A stretch of DNA of 64,000 nucleotides from Caldicellulosiruptor acetigenus (GTDB taxonomy: Bacteria > Bacillota > Thermoanaerobacteria > Caldicellulosiruptorales > Caldicellulosiruptoraceae): positions 1,243,501-1,307,500 of the forward strand of contig NZ_CP113866.1 in the NCBI RefSeq assembly GCF_026914305.1, given 5' to 3'. Shown piece by piece: positions 31,023-40,697 of this stretch; the stretch's first letter is position 1, and each line of letters starts with the position of its first letter. Below the pieces are notes generated by a model. That model saw nothing but the letters and a program-made list of their open reading frames with translations. It made no database searches and was not told where the DNA came from. The position numbers and the translations under genes were made by a program.

Positions 31023-31772
31023 ATGGTAATAATAGAAACAAAGGATTTAAATCTATATTATGGTGAAAACCATGCTCTGAAAAATATAAACATAAAGATA
31101 AACGAAAAAGCTATAACTGCATTGATAGGACCATCTGGCTGTGGAAAATCTACTTTCTTGAGGACCTTAAATAGAATGAATGACCTTATTGAAAACGTTA
31201 AAATAGAAGGAAATGTATATTTTGAAGGCAAAGACATCTACAAAGAGATTGATGTTATCACGCTCAGAAAAAAAATTGGAATGGTATTTCAAAAACCAAA
31301 TCCATTCCCAATGAGCATATATGATAATGTAGCGTATGGTCCAAGAATTCATGGTATTAAAAAGAAAGAAGTACTTGATGAGATTGTAGAAAGCAGTCTT
31401 AAAAAAGCCTATCTGTGGGATGAAGTAAAGGATAGGCTGAGAAAAAGTGCATTTTCGCTCTCTGGAGGTCAGCAACAGAGACTTTGTATTGCAAGGGTTT
31501 TGGCAGTCGAGCCTGAGGTAATTTTGCTTGATGAGCCAACATCTGCCCTTGACCCAATTTCAACATTAAAAATAGAGGAGCTTTTAGAGCAGCTCAAGAA
31601 AAACTACACAATAATAATAGTCACTCATAATATGCAACAGGCTGCTCGAATTTCTGACTTCACAGGATTTTTCTTGAATGGGGAGCTTGTAGAGTTTGAC
31701 AAGACAATTACTATATTTAATACTCCACGGGACAAGAGAACAGAGGACTATATTACCGGCAGGTTCGGATAA
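31023..31772 (+). CDS. pstB: Phosphate ABC transporter ATP-binding protein PstB
   Basis: ATPase of the high-affinity phosphate importer, 249 aa. Walker [10 protein letters not shown] near residue 38, Q-loop [18 protein letters not shown] (strongly PstB-specific), signature [16 protein letters not shown], Walker [14 protein letters not shown] and H-loop THN. GGGAGAGG precedes the ATG. The permease and binding-protein genes (pstS, pstC, pstA) are not next to it, which is unusual; they must be elsewhere or absent. Confidence 0.95.
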   Translation: MVIIETKDLNLYYGENHALKNINIKINEKAITALIGPSGCGKSTFLRTLNRMNDLIENVKIEGNVYFEGKDIYKEIDVITLRKKIGMVFQKPNPFPMSIYDNVAYGPRIHGIKKKEVLDEIVESSLKKAYLWDEVKDRLRKSAFSLSGGQQQRLCIARVLAVEPEVILLDEPTSALDPISTLKIEELLEQLKKNYTIIIVTHNMQQAARISDFTGFFLNGELVEFDKTITIFNTPRDKRTEDYITGRFG

Positions 31773-31799
31773 TTATATGTTGAGAGGTGAATTTTTGAT

Positions 31800-32477
31800 A
31801 TGACAAGACCAACATTTGAAAATGAGCTCAAAGAAATCCATCTTGATATTCTCAAGATGGGAGCTATGGCAGAAGAAGCTATTGACAAAGCAATTTTGGC
31901 ACTTAAGACAAAAGATGTTGAACTTGCACGCAGAATAATAGATAACGATGATAAGATTGATGAGCTTACAGAAGAGATAGAGAAAAAATGTGCTATTGTT
32001 ATTGCCACCCAGCAGCCACTTGCAAGTGACCTAAGGCTTATAATAACTGCAATGAGAATTGCAACAGATATTGAGAGGATTGCTGACCATGCAGAGGATA
32101 TTTCTCAGATAACGCTCAAGCTTGCAAAAGAGGATTATGTAAAACCTTTAATTGACATTCCTAAAATGGCTGAAATCACTCGTTCGATGTTAAAAGATGC
32201 ATTAGACTCGTATGTAAATTCTGACATAGAACTTGCAAAGTCTGTTGTCAAGCGTGATGATTTGGTTGACACAATGTATCAAAACCTTATTGATGAGCTT
32301 GAGCAAATAATGAAAGAAAATTCGGCAGCAGTTTCTCAATGCGTTCAGTTTTTATTGGTCATAAAGTATTTAGAAAGAATAGCAGACCACTCTACAAATA
32401 TAGCCGAATGGGTTGTGTACAAGATAACAGGTATGCATAAACATGAATGGGAAGGCAGGGAAGAGGAAACAAAGTGA
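31800..32477 (+). CDS. phoU: Phosphate signalling protein PhoU
   Basis: Two three-helix bundles (225 aa) linking the Pst transporter to PhoR. Repeat motifs with metal-binding acidic residues are visible: IDNDDKIDELTEEIEKKC with LIITAMRIATDIERIADHAEDI, and RDDLVDTMYQNLIDELE with LLVIKYLERIADHSTNIAEW. AGAGGTG precedes the ATG. Its stop overlaps the queT start. Confidence 0.95.
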   Translation: MTRPTFENELKEIHLDILKMGAMAEEAIDKAILALKTKDVELARRIIDNDDKIDELTEEIEKKCAIVIATQQPLASDLRLIITAMRIATDIERIADHAEDISQITLKLAKEDYVKPLIDIPKMAEITRSMLKDALDSYVNSDIELAKSVVKRDDLVDTMYQNLIDELEQIMKENSAAVSQCVQFLLVIKYLERIADHSTNIAEWVVYKITGMHKHEWEGREEETK

Positions 32478-33013
32478 AAAAGAAAATTGAGATTGACAGT
32501 AAAGTAATTGCAAGGGCTGCTCTGATTGCAGCGCTATATTTTGTTTTAACCGCGTTTTTGCCAGCTATATCATATGGACCACTGCAGATAAGAGTATCAG
32601 AGGCACTTACTCTTCTTCCTGCCCTGATGCCAGTTTCAGCCACCATTGGTCTGTTTGTGGGGTGTTTTTTAGCAAACCTATATGGCATGGTAGTAAGTAT
32701 AACAGGTATATATGATGTTATTTTTGGTTCTCTTGCGACACTGGTAGCTGCGCTGCTTACAACCAGAATAAAGAAAAAACCTTTTTTGCCTCTGCCCACT
32801 ATTATAGTAAATGCTGTGGTTGTATCAGCTTATATATGGCAATATTTTATAGACAGCTTGAAAATTGAGTGGTTGAAAAATCTAAGTCCAATTATCAGGT
32901 ATCTTTTTACAGTAGTGTCTATTGGAATGGGAGAGACAATTGCCACATACTTCTTAGGGTTACCTCTATTTTTGGCACTTGAAAAGCAGCTAAAAGGCAA
33001 AAATCTCTTATAA
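32474..33013 (+). CDS. queT: QueT-family queuosine-precursor transporter (ECF S component)
   Basis: Small membrane substrate-binding unit of an energy-coupling-factor importer, predicted to take up a queuosine precursor. About 179 aa with five to six hydrophobic helices and the family stretch YGPLQIRVSEALTLLP followed by FVGCFLANLYG. GTG 32474 is chosen because AGAGGAAA lies just upstream and it overlaps the phoU stop. No preQ1 riboswitch precedes it. Cotranscription with phoU looks accidental. Confidence 0.85.
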   Translation: MKKKIEIDSKVIARAALIAALYFVLTAFLPAISYGPLQIRVSEALTLLPALMPVSATIGLFVGCFLANLYGMVVSITGIYDVIFGSLATLVAALLTTRIKKKPFLPLPTIIVNAVVVSAYIWQYFIDSLKIEWLKNLSPIIRYLFTVVSIGMGETIATYFLGLPLFLALEKQLKGKNLL

Positions 33014-33023
33014 GATTCTTAAC

Positions 33024-33066
33024 AAGTGGAGCCTTATATGATTCAGATGATGGCTCCACTTTTTTG
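33024..33066 (+). terminator. Intrinsic terminator after queT
   Basis: A 10-bp stem (33024-33033 with 33052-33061) around an 18-nt loop, then a T run. Confidence 0.85.
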
Positions 33067-33095
33067 TTGCTTTTTCAGATCTTTTGTAATATAAT
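33067..33095 (+). promoter_or_regulatory. Promoter of the histidine operon
   Basis: TTGCTT (33067-33072), 17-base spacer, TATAAT (33090-33095). The leader is about 50 nt and contains a small inverted repeat (33119-33125 with 33134-33140, TTCATTA/TAATGAA) just before the ribosome-binding site. It is too short for a T-box or a his leader peptide. Confidence 0.6.
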
Positions 33096-33152
33096 ATAAC
33101 ATGATATCTGTTCATCACTTCATTATGATAAAGTAATGAAAGGAAGAAAAAG

Positions 33153-34334
33153 ATGAGCAAAAAGTTTGTGGATTACTATCCTCCAGTGTCTGATACCTTA
33201 GAAGAGGTAAGAGAAAGGACTATCTTTTTATTTAAAAAATTTGGGTACAGATTGATTGAACCTTCAACTTTTGAAGATTATGAAAAGTCAAAAAGCTTAA
33301 ATGGCAGCAACACTATAAAATTTATGGACAGCGATGGAACTGTAGTTGCCTTGAGAAATGAATTTACTCCAAAGGTTGCAGAGATTGCAGCTAAGTTTCA
33401 AACAAGTGTTTATCCGCTCAAATTGTGTTACTTTGGCAAGGCATATCAGTTTCTTCAACAGGAAGCAGGGGATTTGAGGGAATTTTTTCAAGCAGGCGTA
33501 GAAAACTTTCATACATCTGATAGTTTTTATATAGACTTAGAGGTATTAGTGCTTGCGGTAGAAAGTTTACTTGAACTTGGAGTGAATAACTTTACAATAG
33601 ATGTTGGTGAGGTAAATTTCTTTAAGGGAATTGCTAAGGACTGTGAGATTGACGAGACTTCATCAGAGGTGCTCTGCAAGCTTGTTGACAAGAAGGACTA
33701 TATAGGGATTGAAAACTTTTTGATTCGAAAGGGCATTTCCCAAAAAGTGATAGATGTTTTCAGGAGCCTCACAAGACTTTATGGTAGAGAGGATAAGATA
33801 AAAGAAGCTAAAAAGTTTGCAAACAATGAGATATCTAAACTGGCGATAGAGAGACTAAGCGAGATATATAATAATATGGTAAAACTGGGTTACCAAAATT
33901 ATATTACTATTGACTTTGGAATGGTAAAACACCTGAACTATTACACAGGTATAATATTTTCTGGCTATCTGCAAAAACTTGGCTATCCTGTACTAAATGG
34001 TGGTAGATACGATAACTTGTGTGAAATATTTGGTAGAAAACTATATGCCATTGGATTTGCAATTGGTGTAGACAGAATTTTAGAGTGGAAACTAAAAAAT
34101 ACTCCAAGGAATGATAAGTTATACGATAGCCTTGTTTTTTATAAGGAAGGGTACTTTGAAATAGCGTTGAAGCTTCTTCTCAACTCGGATAACAAAAGCC
34201 AGAAAATTTATTTTCATACAGTACCAGCAAATATAGAAGAAGCCTTTCTTATTAGCAAAAGTATGAAAGCAGAGAGATTTATATATGTAAATGAAGATGG
34301 TACAAAAACGTATGTTTTGGAGGATTTGGGATGA
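33153..34334 (+). CDS. hisZ: ATP phosphoribosyltransferase regulatory subunit HisZ
   Basis: Histidyl-tRNA-synthetase-like protein without charging activity, which activates and makes histidine-sensitive the short form of HisG. 393 aa. Class II synthetase-type motifs remain: DSDGTVVALRNEFTPKVAEIA (motif 2 area), FFQAGVENF, and GGRYDNLCEIFG. Its presence directly before a 209-aa HisG supports HisZ over HisS. AAAGGAAG precedes the ATG. First gene of the his operon. Confidence 0.93.
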   Translation: MSKKFVDYYPPVSDTLEEVRERTIFLFKKFGYRLIEPSTFEDYEKSKSLNGSNTIKFMDSDGTVVALRNEFTPKVAEIAAKFQTSVYPLKLCYFGKAYQFLQQEAGDLREFFQAGVENFHTSDSFYIDLEVLVLAVESLLELGVNNFTIDVGEVNFFKGIAKDCEIDETSSEVLCKLVDKKDYIGIENFLIRKGISQKVIDVFRSLTRLYGREDKIKEAKKFANNEISKLAIERLSEIYNNMVKLGYQNYITIDFGMVKHLNYYTGIIFSGYLQKLGYPVLNGGRYDNLCEIFGRKLYAIGFAIGVDRILEWKLKNTPRNDKLYDSLVFYKEGYFEIALKLLLNSDNKSQKIYFHTVPANIEEAFLISKSMKAERFIYVNEDGTKTYVLEDLG

Positions 34335-34960
34335 TTACTATAGCGCTACCAAAGGGGAGATTAGCTCAGCAAACAGTTGAACTTTTGAAGAAAGTATCGC
34401 TTGTGGACATTGATATATCTGATGAGAGCAGAAAATTAGTGATGGAAGATGATAAAAGTTCTTTACGTTTTCTCATGGTAAAACCTTTTGATGTACCAAC
34501 TTATGTGGAATATGGAGTTGCAGATATTGGTGTTGTGGGCAAAGATGTTCTGCTTGAAATGAACAAAAGGGTGTATGAACTTTTGGATTTAAAAATTGGG
34601 AAATGTTTTGTAGCCTTGGCAGGACCTAAAGGGATGAGCGAAGCTCTTTTGAAAAAGCCTGATAAGACAATCGCAACTAAATTTCCTAACATTGCCAAAG
34701 AGTATTTTGAAAATGTTAGAGGAGAAGATGTAAAGATAATAAAGCTCAATGGTTCAGTAGAGCTTGCTCCTATTTTAGGACTTTCAGACATGATAGTAGA
34801 CATTGTGGAAAGTGGCAGGACTTTGAAAGAAAATGGACTTGAAGTGTATGAAAAGCTATACGACATTAGTGCTCGGCTTATTGCAAACAGGGCAAGTCTA
34901 AAATTAAAAACTCAGATAGATGATATTATAAATCGTTTAGAAAGGATGATTGAAGAGTGA
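34331..34960 (+). CDS. hisG: ATP phosphoribosyltransferase, short form
   Basis: First committed step: joins ATP and PRPP to N1-phosphoribosyl-ATP. 209 aa, the short form lacking the C-terminal regulatory domain, hence the need for HisZ. Visible: ITIALPKGRLAQQTVELL at the N-terminus, VADIGVVGKDVLLE, and the PRPP-site loop ADxxVDIVESGRT-like segment DMIVDIVESGRTLKENGL. Overlaps hisZ by four bases and hisD by four bases. Confidence 0.97.
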   Translation: MITIALPKGRLAQQTVELLKKVSLVDIDISDESRKLVMEDDKSSLRFLMVKPFDVPTYVEYGVADIGVVGKDVLLEMNKRVYELLDLKIGKCFVALAGPKGMSEALLKKPDKTIATKFPNIAKEYFENVRGEDVKIIKLNGSVELAPILGLSDMIVDIVESGRTLKENGLEVYEKLYDISARLIANRASLKLKTQIDDIINRLERMIEE

Positions 34961-36252
34961 GAATCTTGTACAGCAAACAAGAGATTGAAAACTACATGGA
35001 GACGGCTCTAATAAGAAAATGGGAAAACGAGGAAGAGATTGAACAGAGAGTTCGCAGAATAATCTCTGATGTAAAAGATAAAAAAGATGAAGCTGTGCTT
35101 TACTACACCCAACTTTTTGATTGTGATGATATTTGCTTAGATGAACTGCAAGTGGCCCAGGAAGAAATTGAAAGAGCGTATTTCGAATGTGAAAGAGAAG
35201 ATAGAGATTTCATAGATGCTTTGAATGCTGCGTATAAAAATATCTATGAGTATCACATGAGACAAAAAGAGGAAAGCTGGTTTTATGTAAAAAATGGGTC
35301 GCTACTTGGCCAGATTATAAAGCCTCTTGAAAAGGTAGGGATTTATGTTCCGGGAGGAAAAGGTGCATATCCTTCCACAGTTTTAATGAATTCAATTCCT
35401 GCAAAGGTTGCTGGCGTTGAAAAAATAATTATGGTAACTCCACCTGACAAGCACAAGAGTGTCAGCAAATACACTTTGGCAGCAGCAAAAATTTGCGGTG
35501 TTGATAAGATTTATAAAGTGGGAGGAGCTCAAGCAGTTGCAGCACTTGCATTTGGAACACAGATTATACCCAAGGTAGATAAGATTGTAGGGCCAGGAAA
35601 TATCTATGTAGCAACTGCTAAAAAATTGTTGTTTGGATATGTAGATATTGACTCAGTAGCAGGGCCAAGTGAAGTTATGGTTATTGCAGATGGTTCTGCA
35701 AATCCGAGATATATTGCTGCAGATTTGCTGTCCCAGGCAGAACATGACCCCATGGCAAGGTGTATTTTGGTTACAATATCAATGAAAATAGCTCAAGAGG
35801 TTTCTGAAAATGTTGAGAAGATGCTTGCGAGATTTGAAAACTCAGTTGCTTTAGAAGCTATCGAAAAAAACGGTGTGATAATAGTTGTTGATAGTCTTTC
35901 TGAAGCTGCCGAGATTGCGAACATAATTGCACCTGAACACTTAGAGATTTGTTGCAATGATACAGAGGAAGTTTTGCTTAAAATTAAAAACGCTGGTGCA
36001 ATTTTTATAGGTGAATATTCCCCTGAGCCTATTGGCGATTATATTGCAGGACCAAATCACGTGCTGCCAACATCTGGTACAGCAAGTTTCTTTTCTCCCC
36101 TCGGGGTTTATGATTTTGTCAAAAGAATGAGTTTAATAAAGTATTCAAAAGAACAGTTTTTAACAGATGCACCACATGCAATAAACATAGCGCAAAAAGA
36201 AGGTTTCCTCTTTCATGCAAATTCGTTGAAGGTGAGGTTAGAAGATGTTTAG
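34957..36252 (+). CDS. hisD: Histidinol dehydrogenase
   Basis: Last enzyme of the pathway, oxidising histidinol to histidine with two NAD+; zinc enzyme. 431 aa. Visible: GIYVPGGKGAYPSTVLM, GGAQAVAALAFGT, VGPGNIYVATAKK, SVAGPSEVMVIAD and DLLSQAEHDP (glutamine and histidine zinc ligands), then GPNHVLPTSGTA. The start is GTG, overlapping the hisG stop. Overlaps hisC by eight bases. Confidence 0.97.
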   Translation: MRILYSKQEIENYMETALIRKWENEEEIEQRVRRIISDVKDKKDEAVLYYTQLFDCDDICLDELQVAQEEIERAYFECEREDRDFIDALNAAYKNIYEYHMRQKEESWFYVKNGSLLGQIIKPLEKVGIYVPGGKGAYPSTVLMNSIPAKVAGVEKIIMVTPPDKHKSVSKYTLAAAKICGVDKIYKVGGAQAVAALAFGTQIIPKVDKIVGPGNIYVATAKKLLFGYVDIDSVAGPSEVMVIADGSANPRYIAADLLSQAEHDPMARCILVTISMKIAQEVSENVEKMLARFENSVALEAIEKNGVIIVVDSLSEAAEIANIIAPEHLEICCNDTEEVLLKIKNAGAIFIGEYSPEPIGDYIAGPNHVLPTSGTASFFSPLGVYDFVKRMSLIKYSKEQFLTDAPHAINIAQKEGFLFHANSLKVRLEDV

Positions 36253-37297
36253 AAAAAGATTAAAAAATTTTTCAAACTATACAACGCCCCAAATAGAATG
36301 TTTGGTTAAAGCAGATGCCAACGAAAATCTTCTTGAACTTCCTGAAGAGTTAAAAGATATAATTTGGGATACTTTAAAAAATAGCATACCTAATTTGTGT
36401 TTTTATCCAGAAATCAATTCTCAACCACTCAAAGATGCTTTAGCAAGGTTTTACAGTTTGAAAAGTGAAAATTTTATTGTAGGAAATGGTTCAGACCAGA
36501 TAATTCAGCTTATTGTTCAAGCATGCTGTGAGCAGGATGACCAGGTATTTTTCCTATATCCTTCATTTACCATGTATAGAATAACTGCTGAACTTTTTGA
36601 CGTAGGGTTTTGTTTTTTTGATGTTACTTCCCAATGGGAAATTGACGTTGAAAAGGTGATTGATAAGATAAGTACGAATGAAAAAATAAAGGTAATATTT
36701 ATTGATACTCCCAATAATCCAACTGGGATTGCATGGAGTGCTGAAAATTTAAAGGCTGTTGTGGAAGCATTTCCTTCAAAGCTTGTGGTAATTGACAATG
36801 CCTACGGTGAATACAGCGATATTGACTATATAGAGTTTACAAAAAGATACAATAATGCAATAATTCTTAAGACCTTTTCTAAAATAGGTTTTGCAGGTAT
36901 AAGATGTGGCTATGGCATTGCAAATGAAAATATTATAGAAAACCTTCACAAAGTAAAACCCCCCTATAATGTCAATGTCTTAACCCAAAACATAGCTATC
37001 AAGGTGCTTGAAAATTTCGAAAAGCTAAAAAATAACATCCAGCTAATAAAAGATGAAAGAGATAAGATGATACAAAAACTCAAAGAATACTACTATGTTA
37101 TTCCATCAGAAGCAAATTTTGTAACAGTTGTTGATGAGAATGCTGACAGAATATTTGAATATCTAGTTGCGAACAAAATTCTTGTAAAAAAGTTTGAGGT
37201 GGGAAGCCACAAACTTTTAAGAATTACATTGGGCAAGCCTCAAGATAATGATATAATAATAGAAAATCTCATTCAGTTTAAGAAGGAGAATGCATGA
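36245..37297 (+). CDS. hisC: Histidinol-phosphate aminotransferase
   Basis: PLP enzyme making histidinol phosphate from imidazole-acetol phosphate and glutamate. 350 aa. Visible: GNGSDQIIQLIVQA, TPNNPTG, VIDNAYGEY, and the Schiff-base lysine in LKTFSKIGFAGIRCGYG, then R-I-T-L-G near the C-terminus. Overlaps both neighbours slightly; the ribosome site is inside hisD. Confidence 0.95.
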   Translation: MFRKRLKNFSNYTTPQIECLVKADANENLLELPEELKDIIWDTLKNSIPNLCFYPEINSQPLKDALARFYSLKSENFIVGNGSDQIIQLIVQACCEQDDQVFFLYPSFTMYRITAELFDVGFCFFDVTSQWEIDVEKVIDKISTNEKIKVIFIDTPNNPTGIAWSAENLKAVVEAFPSKLVVIDNAYGEYSDIDYIEFTKRYNNAIILKTFSKIGFAGIRCGYGIANENIIENLHKVKPPYNVNVLTQNIAIKVLENFEKLKNNIQLIKDERDKMIQKLKEYYYVIPSEANFVTVVDENADRIFEYLVANKILVKKFEVGSHKLLRITLGKPQDNDIIIENLIQFKKENA

Positions 37298-37298
37298 A

Positions 37299-37883
37299 AT
37301 GAGTCAAAGGATTGCTGAAGTTCAGAGAAAGACAAAAGAAACAGATATTAAATTAATTTTGAATATTGATGGAAATGGTGATTACAAAATTTCAACAGGA
37401 ATAGGTTTTTTTGATCACATGCTTCAACTATTTTCTCATCACGGGAAATTTGATATTCAGCTTGAAGCGAAGGGTGATATATTCATTGACGACCATCACA
37501 CCATAGAAGATGTTGGAATAGTTTTAGGCCAGGCTATTTTAAAGGCTTTGTCAGATAAAAGAGGTATAAAAAGATATGCACATATTATTCTCCCTATGGA
37601 TGAGGCACTTGTAATGGTGGCAGTGGATATCTCAGGAAGGCCTTATTTGGCGTTTGATGTAGATTTTAAGCTACCGAAGCTTGGAGATATGACTTCTCAG
37701 ATGGTTGTAGAGTTTTTCAAAGCTTTTGTTTGGACTTCTAAAACCACAGTTCATATAAAAAAACTTGCTGGTGAGAATGACCATCACGTTTGCGAAGCTA
37801 TTTTTAAAGCTGTTGGAAGAACCTTAAAAGAGGCTTGTACAATAATCGATGATAGAATTCCATCGTCAAAAGGAGTGCTATAA
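37299..37883 (+). CDS. hisB: Imidazoleglycerol-phosphate dehydratase
   Basis: Manganese enzyme removing water from imidazoleglycerol phosphate. About 194 aa, monofunctional (no HisB-N phosphatase). Two metal-binding motifs are intact: DDHHTIEDVG and NDHHVCEAIFKA; GIGFFDHML near the N-terminus. I prefer ATG 37299 because GAAGGAG lies about 10 bases upstream; ATG 37290 is nearly inside it. Confidence 0.96.
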   Translation: MSQRIAEVQRKTKETDIKLILNIDGNGDYKISTGIGFFDHMLQLFSHHGKFDIQLEAKGDIFIDDHHTIEDVGIVLGQAILKALSDKRGIKRYAHIILPMDEALVMVAVDISGRPYLAFDVDFKLPKLGDMTSQMVVEFFKAFVWTSKTTVHIKKLAGENDHHVCEAIFKAVGRTLKEACTIIDDRIPSSKGVL

Positions 37884-37886
37884 GTT

Positions 37887-38492
37887 GTGAAAAGGATATG
37901 CATTGTGGACTATGGGATGGGTAACTTGAGAAGTGTGCAAAAGGCATTTGAATACATAGGCTTTGGAGCTTTTGTTACGTCAAGCAAAGATGAAATTGAA
38001 AGGGCCGAAGCAATTGTTCTGCCAGGGGTAGGAGCATTTGATGTGGCTATTTTAAATCTTGAAAGATTTGGTCTTGTTGACGTCTTGAGAAGAAAAATAA
38101 AAGAGTCTTTATTTTTGGGTATTTGCTTAGGTTATCAGCTATTGTACGAATTTAGCGAAGAAGGCGGTTGTGAGGGTTTAAGAATTTTCAAGGGAGAGGT
38201 CAAAAAGTTTCCTCAAAAAGAGAACATCAAAATCCCACACATGGGATGGAACAGGATAAAAATAAAAGGAAACTCAAAGCTTTTGAAAGGCTTGGATGGA
38301 CAGTTTGTCTATTTTGTTCATTCATATTATGTGGAAAATAAAGATAAATCGATAGTATCCTCTGTTTGTGAGCATGGTATTGAGTTTGACTCCTCAATAG
38401 AAAGTGGCAATATATTTGCCACTCAGTTTCATCCTGAAAAGAGTGGAGAAGTAGGCCTACAAATACTTAAAAATTTTGGGGGATTGCTATGA
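37887..38492 (+). CDS. hisH: Imidazole glycerol phosphate synthase, glutaminase subunit
   Basis: Class I glutamine amidotransferase that supplies ammonia to HisF. 201 aa. Catalytic triad visible: nucleophile C in LGICLGYQLLYE, and H/E in FATQFHPEKSGE; N-terminus VDYGMGNLRSV is diagnostic. The start is GTG; AAAGGAG is about 11 bases upstream. Overlaps hisA by four bases. Confidence 0.97.
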   Translation: MKRICIVDYGMGNLRSVQKAFEYIGFGAFVTSSKDEIERAEAIVLPGVGAFDVAILNLERFGLVDVLRRKIKESLFLGICLGYQLLYEFSEEGGCEGLRIFKGEVKKFPQKENIKIPHMGWNRIKIKGNSKLLKGLDGQFVYFVHSYYVENKDKSIVSSVCEHGIEFDSSIESGNIFATQFHPEKSGEVGLQILKNFGGLL

Positions 38493-39202
38493 TTGTTATA
38501 CCTGCAATAGACCTTATAGATGGAAAGTGTGTAAGACTTACTCAGGGAGATTATAACCAGGTTCAACTGTTCAATTCAGATCCAATTGAGCAGGCAAAAC
38601 TTTTTAAAAAAAGTGGTGCTAAATACATCCATGTTGTTGATTTGGATGGAGCAAAAGTTGGGAGGCCAGTGAATTTTGAAGTTATAAGAAACATAAAAAG
38701 AGCTACATGCTTGACAGTTGAATGCGGTGGGGGCATTAGAGACAAGGCTACAGTTGAGCTTTATCTCTCTTCAGGAATTGACTATATCATTTTGGGTTCT
38801 GTAATCTTTAAAAATCCTGATTTTGTAAATGAAGTTATGAAAGTGTTTGGGAAAGAAAAATTTATTGCTTCTCTTGATTTTAAAGATGGTTTTGTAAAAC
38901 TTTCCGGGTGGCAGGAAACAACGAAAATTTCTATTGAAGAAGGAATTATTAAGATAAAAGATCTGGGGTTTGAAAGACTTATTTACACAGATATAACAAC
39001 TGATGGAATGCTGAAAGGACATAACTTTGAAGCTGCAAAACATATTCGCAAACTTTTTGATGGTTTTTTGACAGCATCAGGTGGGATTTCATCAAAAGAG
39101 GATATTATAAGACTTAAAAGTATAGGGGTTGATGCGGCAATTGTAGGAAAGGCCCTTTATACAGGTCAGCTCAAGTTAGAGGAGATAATTAATATACTTT
39201 AA
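38489..39202 (+). CDS. hisA: ProFAR isomerase
   Basis: TIM-barrel isomerase of the fourth pathway step. 237 aa. Starts [19 protein letters not shown], with the first catalytic aspartate in AIDL and the second near [13 protein letters not shown]; phosphate-binding segments VECGGGIR and [11 protein letters not shown] are present. Translation is coupled to hisH. Confidence 0.97.
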   Translation: MIVIPAIDLIDGKCVRLTQGDYNQVQLFNSDPIEQAKLFKKSGAKYIHVVDLDGAKVGRPVNFEVIRNIKRATCLTVECGGGIRDKATVELYLSSGIDYIILGSVIFKNPDFVNEVMKVFGKEKFIASLDFKDGFVKLSGWQETTKISIEEGIIKIKDLGFERLIYTDITTDGMLKGHNFEAAKHIRKLFDGFLTASGGISSKEDIIRLKSIGVDAAIVGKALYTGQLKLEEIINIL

Positions 39203-39227
39203 AATTTCAAAAAGGAGAAGAGACAAA

Positions 39228-39980
39228 GTGGTTGCAAAGAGAATAATTCCATGTCTTGATGTCAACAGAGGAAGGGTTGTAAAAGGTATAAACTTTATCA
39301 ACCTTGTTGATGCTGGCGACCCGGTCGAAAGTGCTCAAAAGTATAATCAGCTCGGTGCTGATGAGCTGGTATTTTTAGATATTACAGCTTCACATGAAGA
39401 GAGAAATATAATGATAGAGGTTGTAAAGAATGTAGCTGAAAAAGTTTTTATTCCTTTTACAGTAGGTGGTGGAATAAGAAATTTAGATGACATTAGAAAT
39501 TTGCTTTTGGCTGGGGCTGATAAGGTTTCGATTAATTCTGCAGCGGTTAAAAACCCCGACCTTGTAAATGAAGCTGCAAAGGTTTTTGGTTCGCAGTGTA
39601 TTGTGGTGGCAATTGATGCAAAAAGGCACAGTAACGGTTTTCATGTGTATATAAACGGTGGAAGGATAGACACAGGACTTGACGCCGTAAAATGGGCAAA
39701 AGAAGTTGAAATGAGAGGGGCAGGAGAGATACTACTTACCTCAATGGACAGAGACGGGACAAAAGCAGGGTATGATTTAGAGCTTTTAGAGGCTGTATGT
39801 AGTAGCGTAAACATTCCTGTCATTGCTTCAGGTGGTGCTGGCAGGCCAGAGCATTTTTTGGAGGCTTTCAAGGCTGGAGCAGAAGCTGCTTTGGCTGCTT
39901 CTATATTTCATTTTGGAGAGATTTTAATTGGAGATTTAAAGAGTTACTTAAAAAATCACGGCATTGAGGTGAGGATATAA
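39228..39980 (+). CDS. hisF: Imidazole glycerol phosphate synthase, cyclase subunit
   Basis: TIM-barrel cyclase that uses HisH ammonia and yields imidazoleglycerol phosphate plus AICAR, a purine precursor. 250 aa. Starts [18 protein letters not shown], with catalytic aspartates in CLDV and [12 protein letters not shown], and [13 protein letters not shown]. The start is GTG after AAAGGAGAAG. Two bases separate it from hisIE. Confidence 0.98.
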   Translation: MVAKRIIPCLDVNRGRVVKGINFINLVDAGDPVESAQKYNQLGADELVFLDITASHEERNIMIEVVKNVAEKVFIPFTVGGGIRNLDDIRNLLLAGADKVSINSAAVKNPDLVNEAAKVFGSQCIVVAIDAKRHSNGFHVYINGGRIDTGLDAVKWAKEVEMRGAGEILLTSMDRDGTKAGYDLELLEAVCSSVNIPVIASGGAGRPEHFLEAFKAGAEAALAASIFHFGEILIGDLKSYLKNHGIEVRI

Positions 39981-39981
39981 A

Positions 39982-40599
39982 ATGATAGATATTTCAGCTT
40001 TGAAGTTTGACCAAAATGGACTTGTGCCTGTTGTTGTACAGGATAGCTCAACAGGCGAAGTACTTATGCTGGCGTACATGAACAAGGAAGCTTTAGAACT
40101 TACCATTCAGACAGGGTATATGCACTATTTTAGTCGAAGCAGAAACAAGATATGGAAAAAAGGGGAGACTTCAGGCAACGTTCAAAAATTGAAAAGTTTG
40201 TTTTTAGACTGTGATGGTGATACCTTGCTTGCCATTGTTGAACAAACAGGGGTTGCATGTCATACTGGCAACAAAACATGTTTTTTCACTGCTTTGGAAG
40301 GTGATAAAAAAAAGATTACAACTGATATTATCTTTGAACTGATGAAAACAATTAATGATAGAAAGCAAAATAAGGTGGAAGGTTCGTATACCTGTTACTT
40401 ATTTGAAAAGGGGCTTGATAAGATACTTAAAAAGATTGGCGAGGAAGCAACAGAGGTAGTAATTGGAGCAAAGAATGGTCAAAAAGAAGAGATAATTTAT
40501 GAGATATCTGATTTAATGTACCACTTGAGTGTTTTACTGGCGTATTTTGATCTTGACTGGACAGATATTTTTAAAAGCTTAGAGGGGAGAAGGAAATAA
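39982..40599 (+). CDS. hisIE: Bifunctional PRA-cyclohydrolase / PRA-ATP pyrophosphatase
   Basis: Fused enzyme for steps two and three. 205 aa. N-terminal HisI domain (about 1-110) with [19 protein letters not shown]-like [18 protein letters not shown] and metal ligands in [14 protein letters not shown] and [11 protein letters not shown]-terminal HisE helical domain (about 115-205) with [16 protein letters not shown] and [10 protein letters not shown]. Last gene of the his operon; I see no clear terminator after it. Confidence 0.96.
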   Translation: MIDISALKFDQNGLVPVVVQDSSTGEVLMLAYMNKEALELTIQTGYMHYFSRSRNKIWKKGETSGNVQKLKSLFLDCDGDTLLAIVEQTGVACHTGNKTCFFTALEGDKKKITTDIIFELMKTINDRKQNKVEGSYTCYLFEKGLDKILKKIGEEATEVVIGAKNGQKEEIIYEISDLMYHLSVLLAYFDLDWTDIFKSLEGRRK

Positions 40600-40619
40600 T
40601 GCTATTTGGCATTTTTCCA

Positions 40620-40649
40620 TTGTTTAAAATTTGAAAAATATTGTATAAT
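40620..40649 (+). promoter_or_regulatory. Promoter of the manC-like gene
   Basis: TTGTTT (40620-40625), 18-base spacer, TATAAT (40644-40649), about 50 bases before the ATG. Confidence 0.5.
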
Positions 40650-40697
40650 ATAAATGTTGAAGATTTCTACTATTTCTTAAAGAGGAGGGGTTTAAAA

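Noticed and set aside
33096..33152. T-box or his leader peptide before the his operon.
   Set aside because: The leader is about 50 nt, with no T-box core sequence and no run of His codons.
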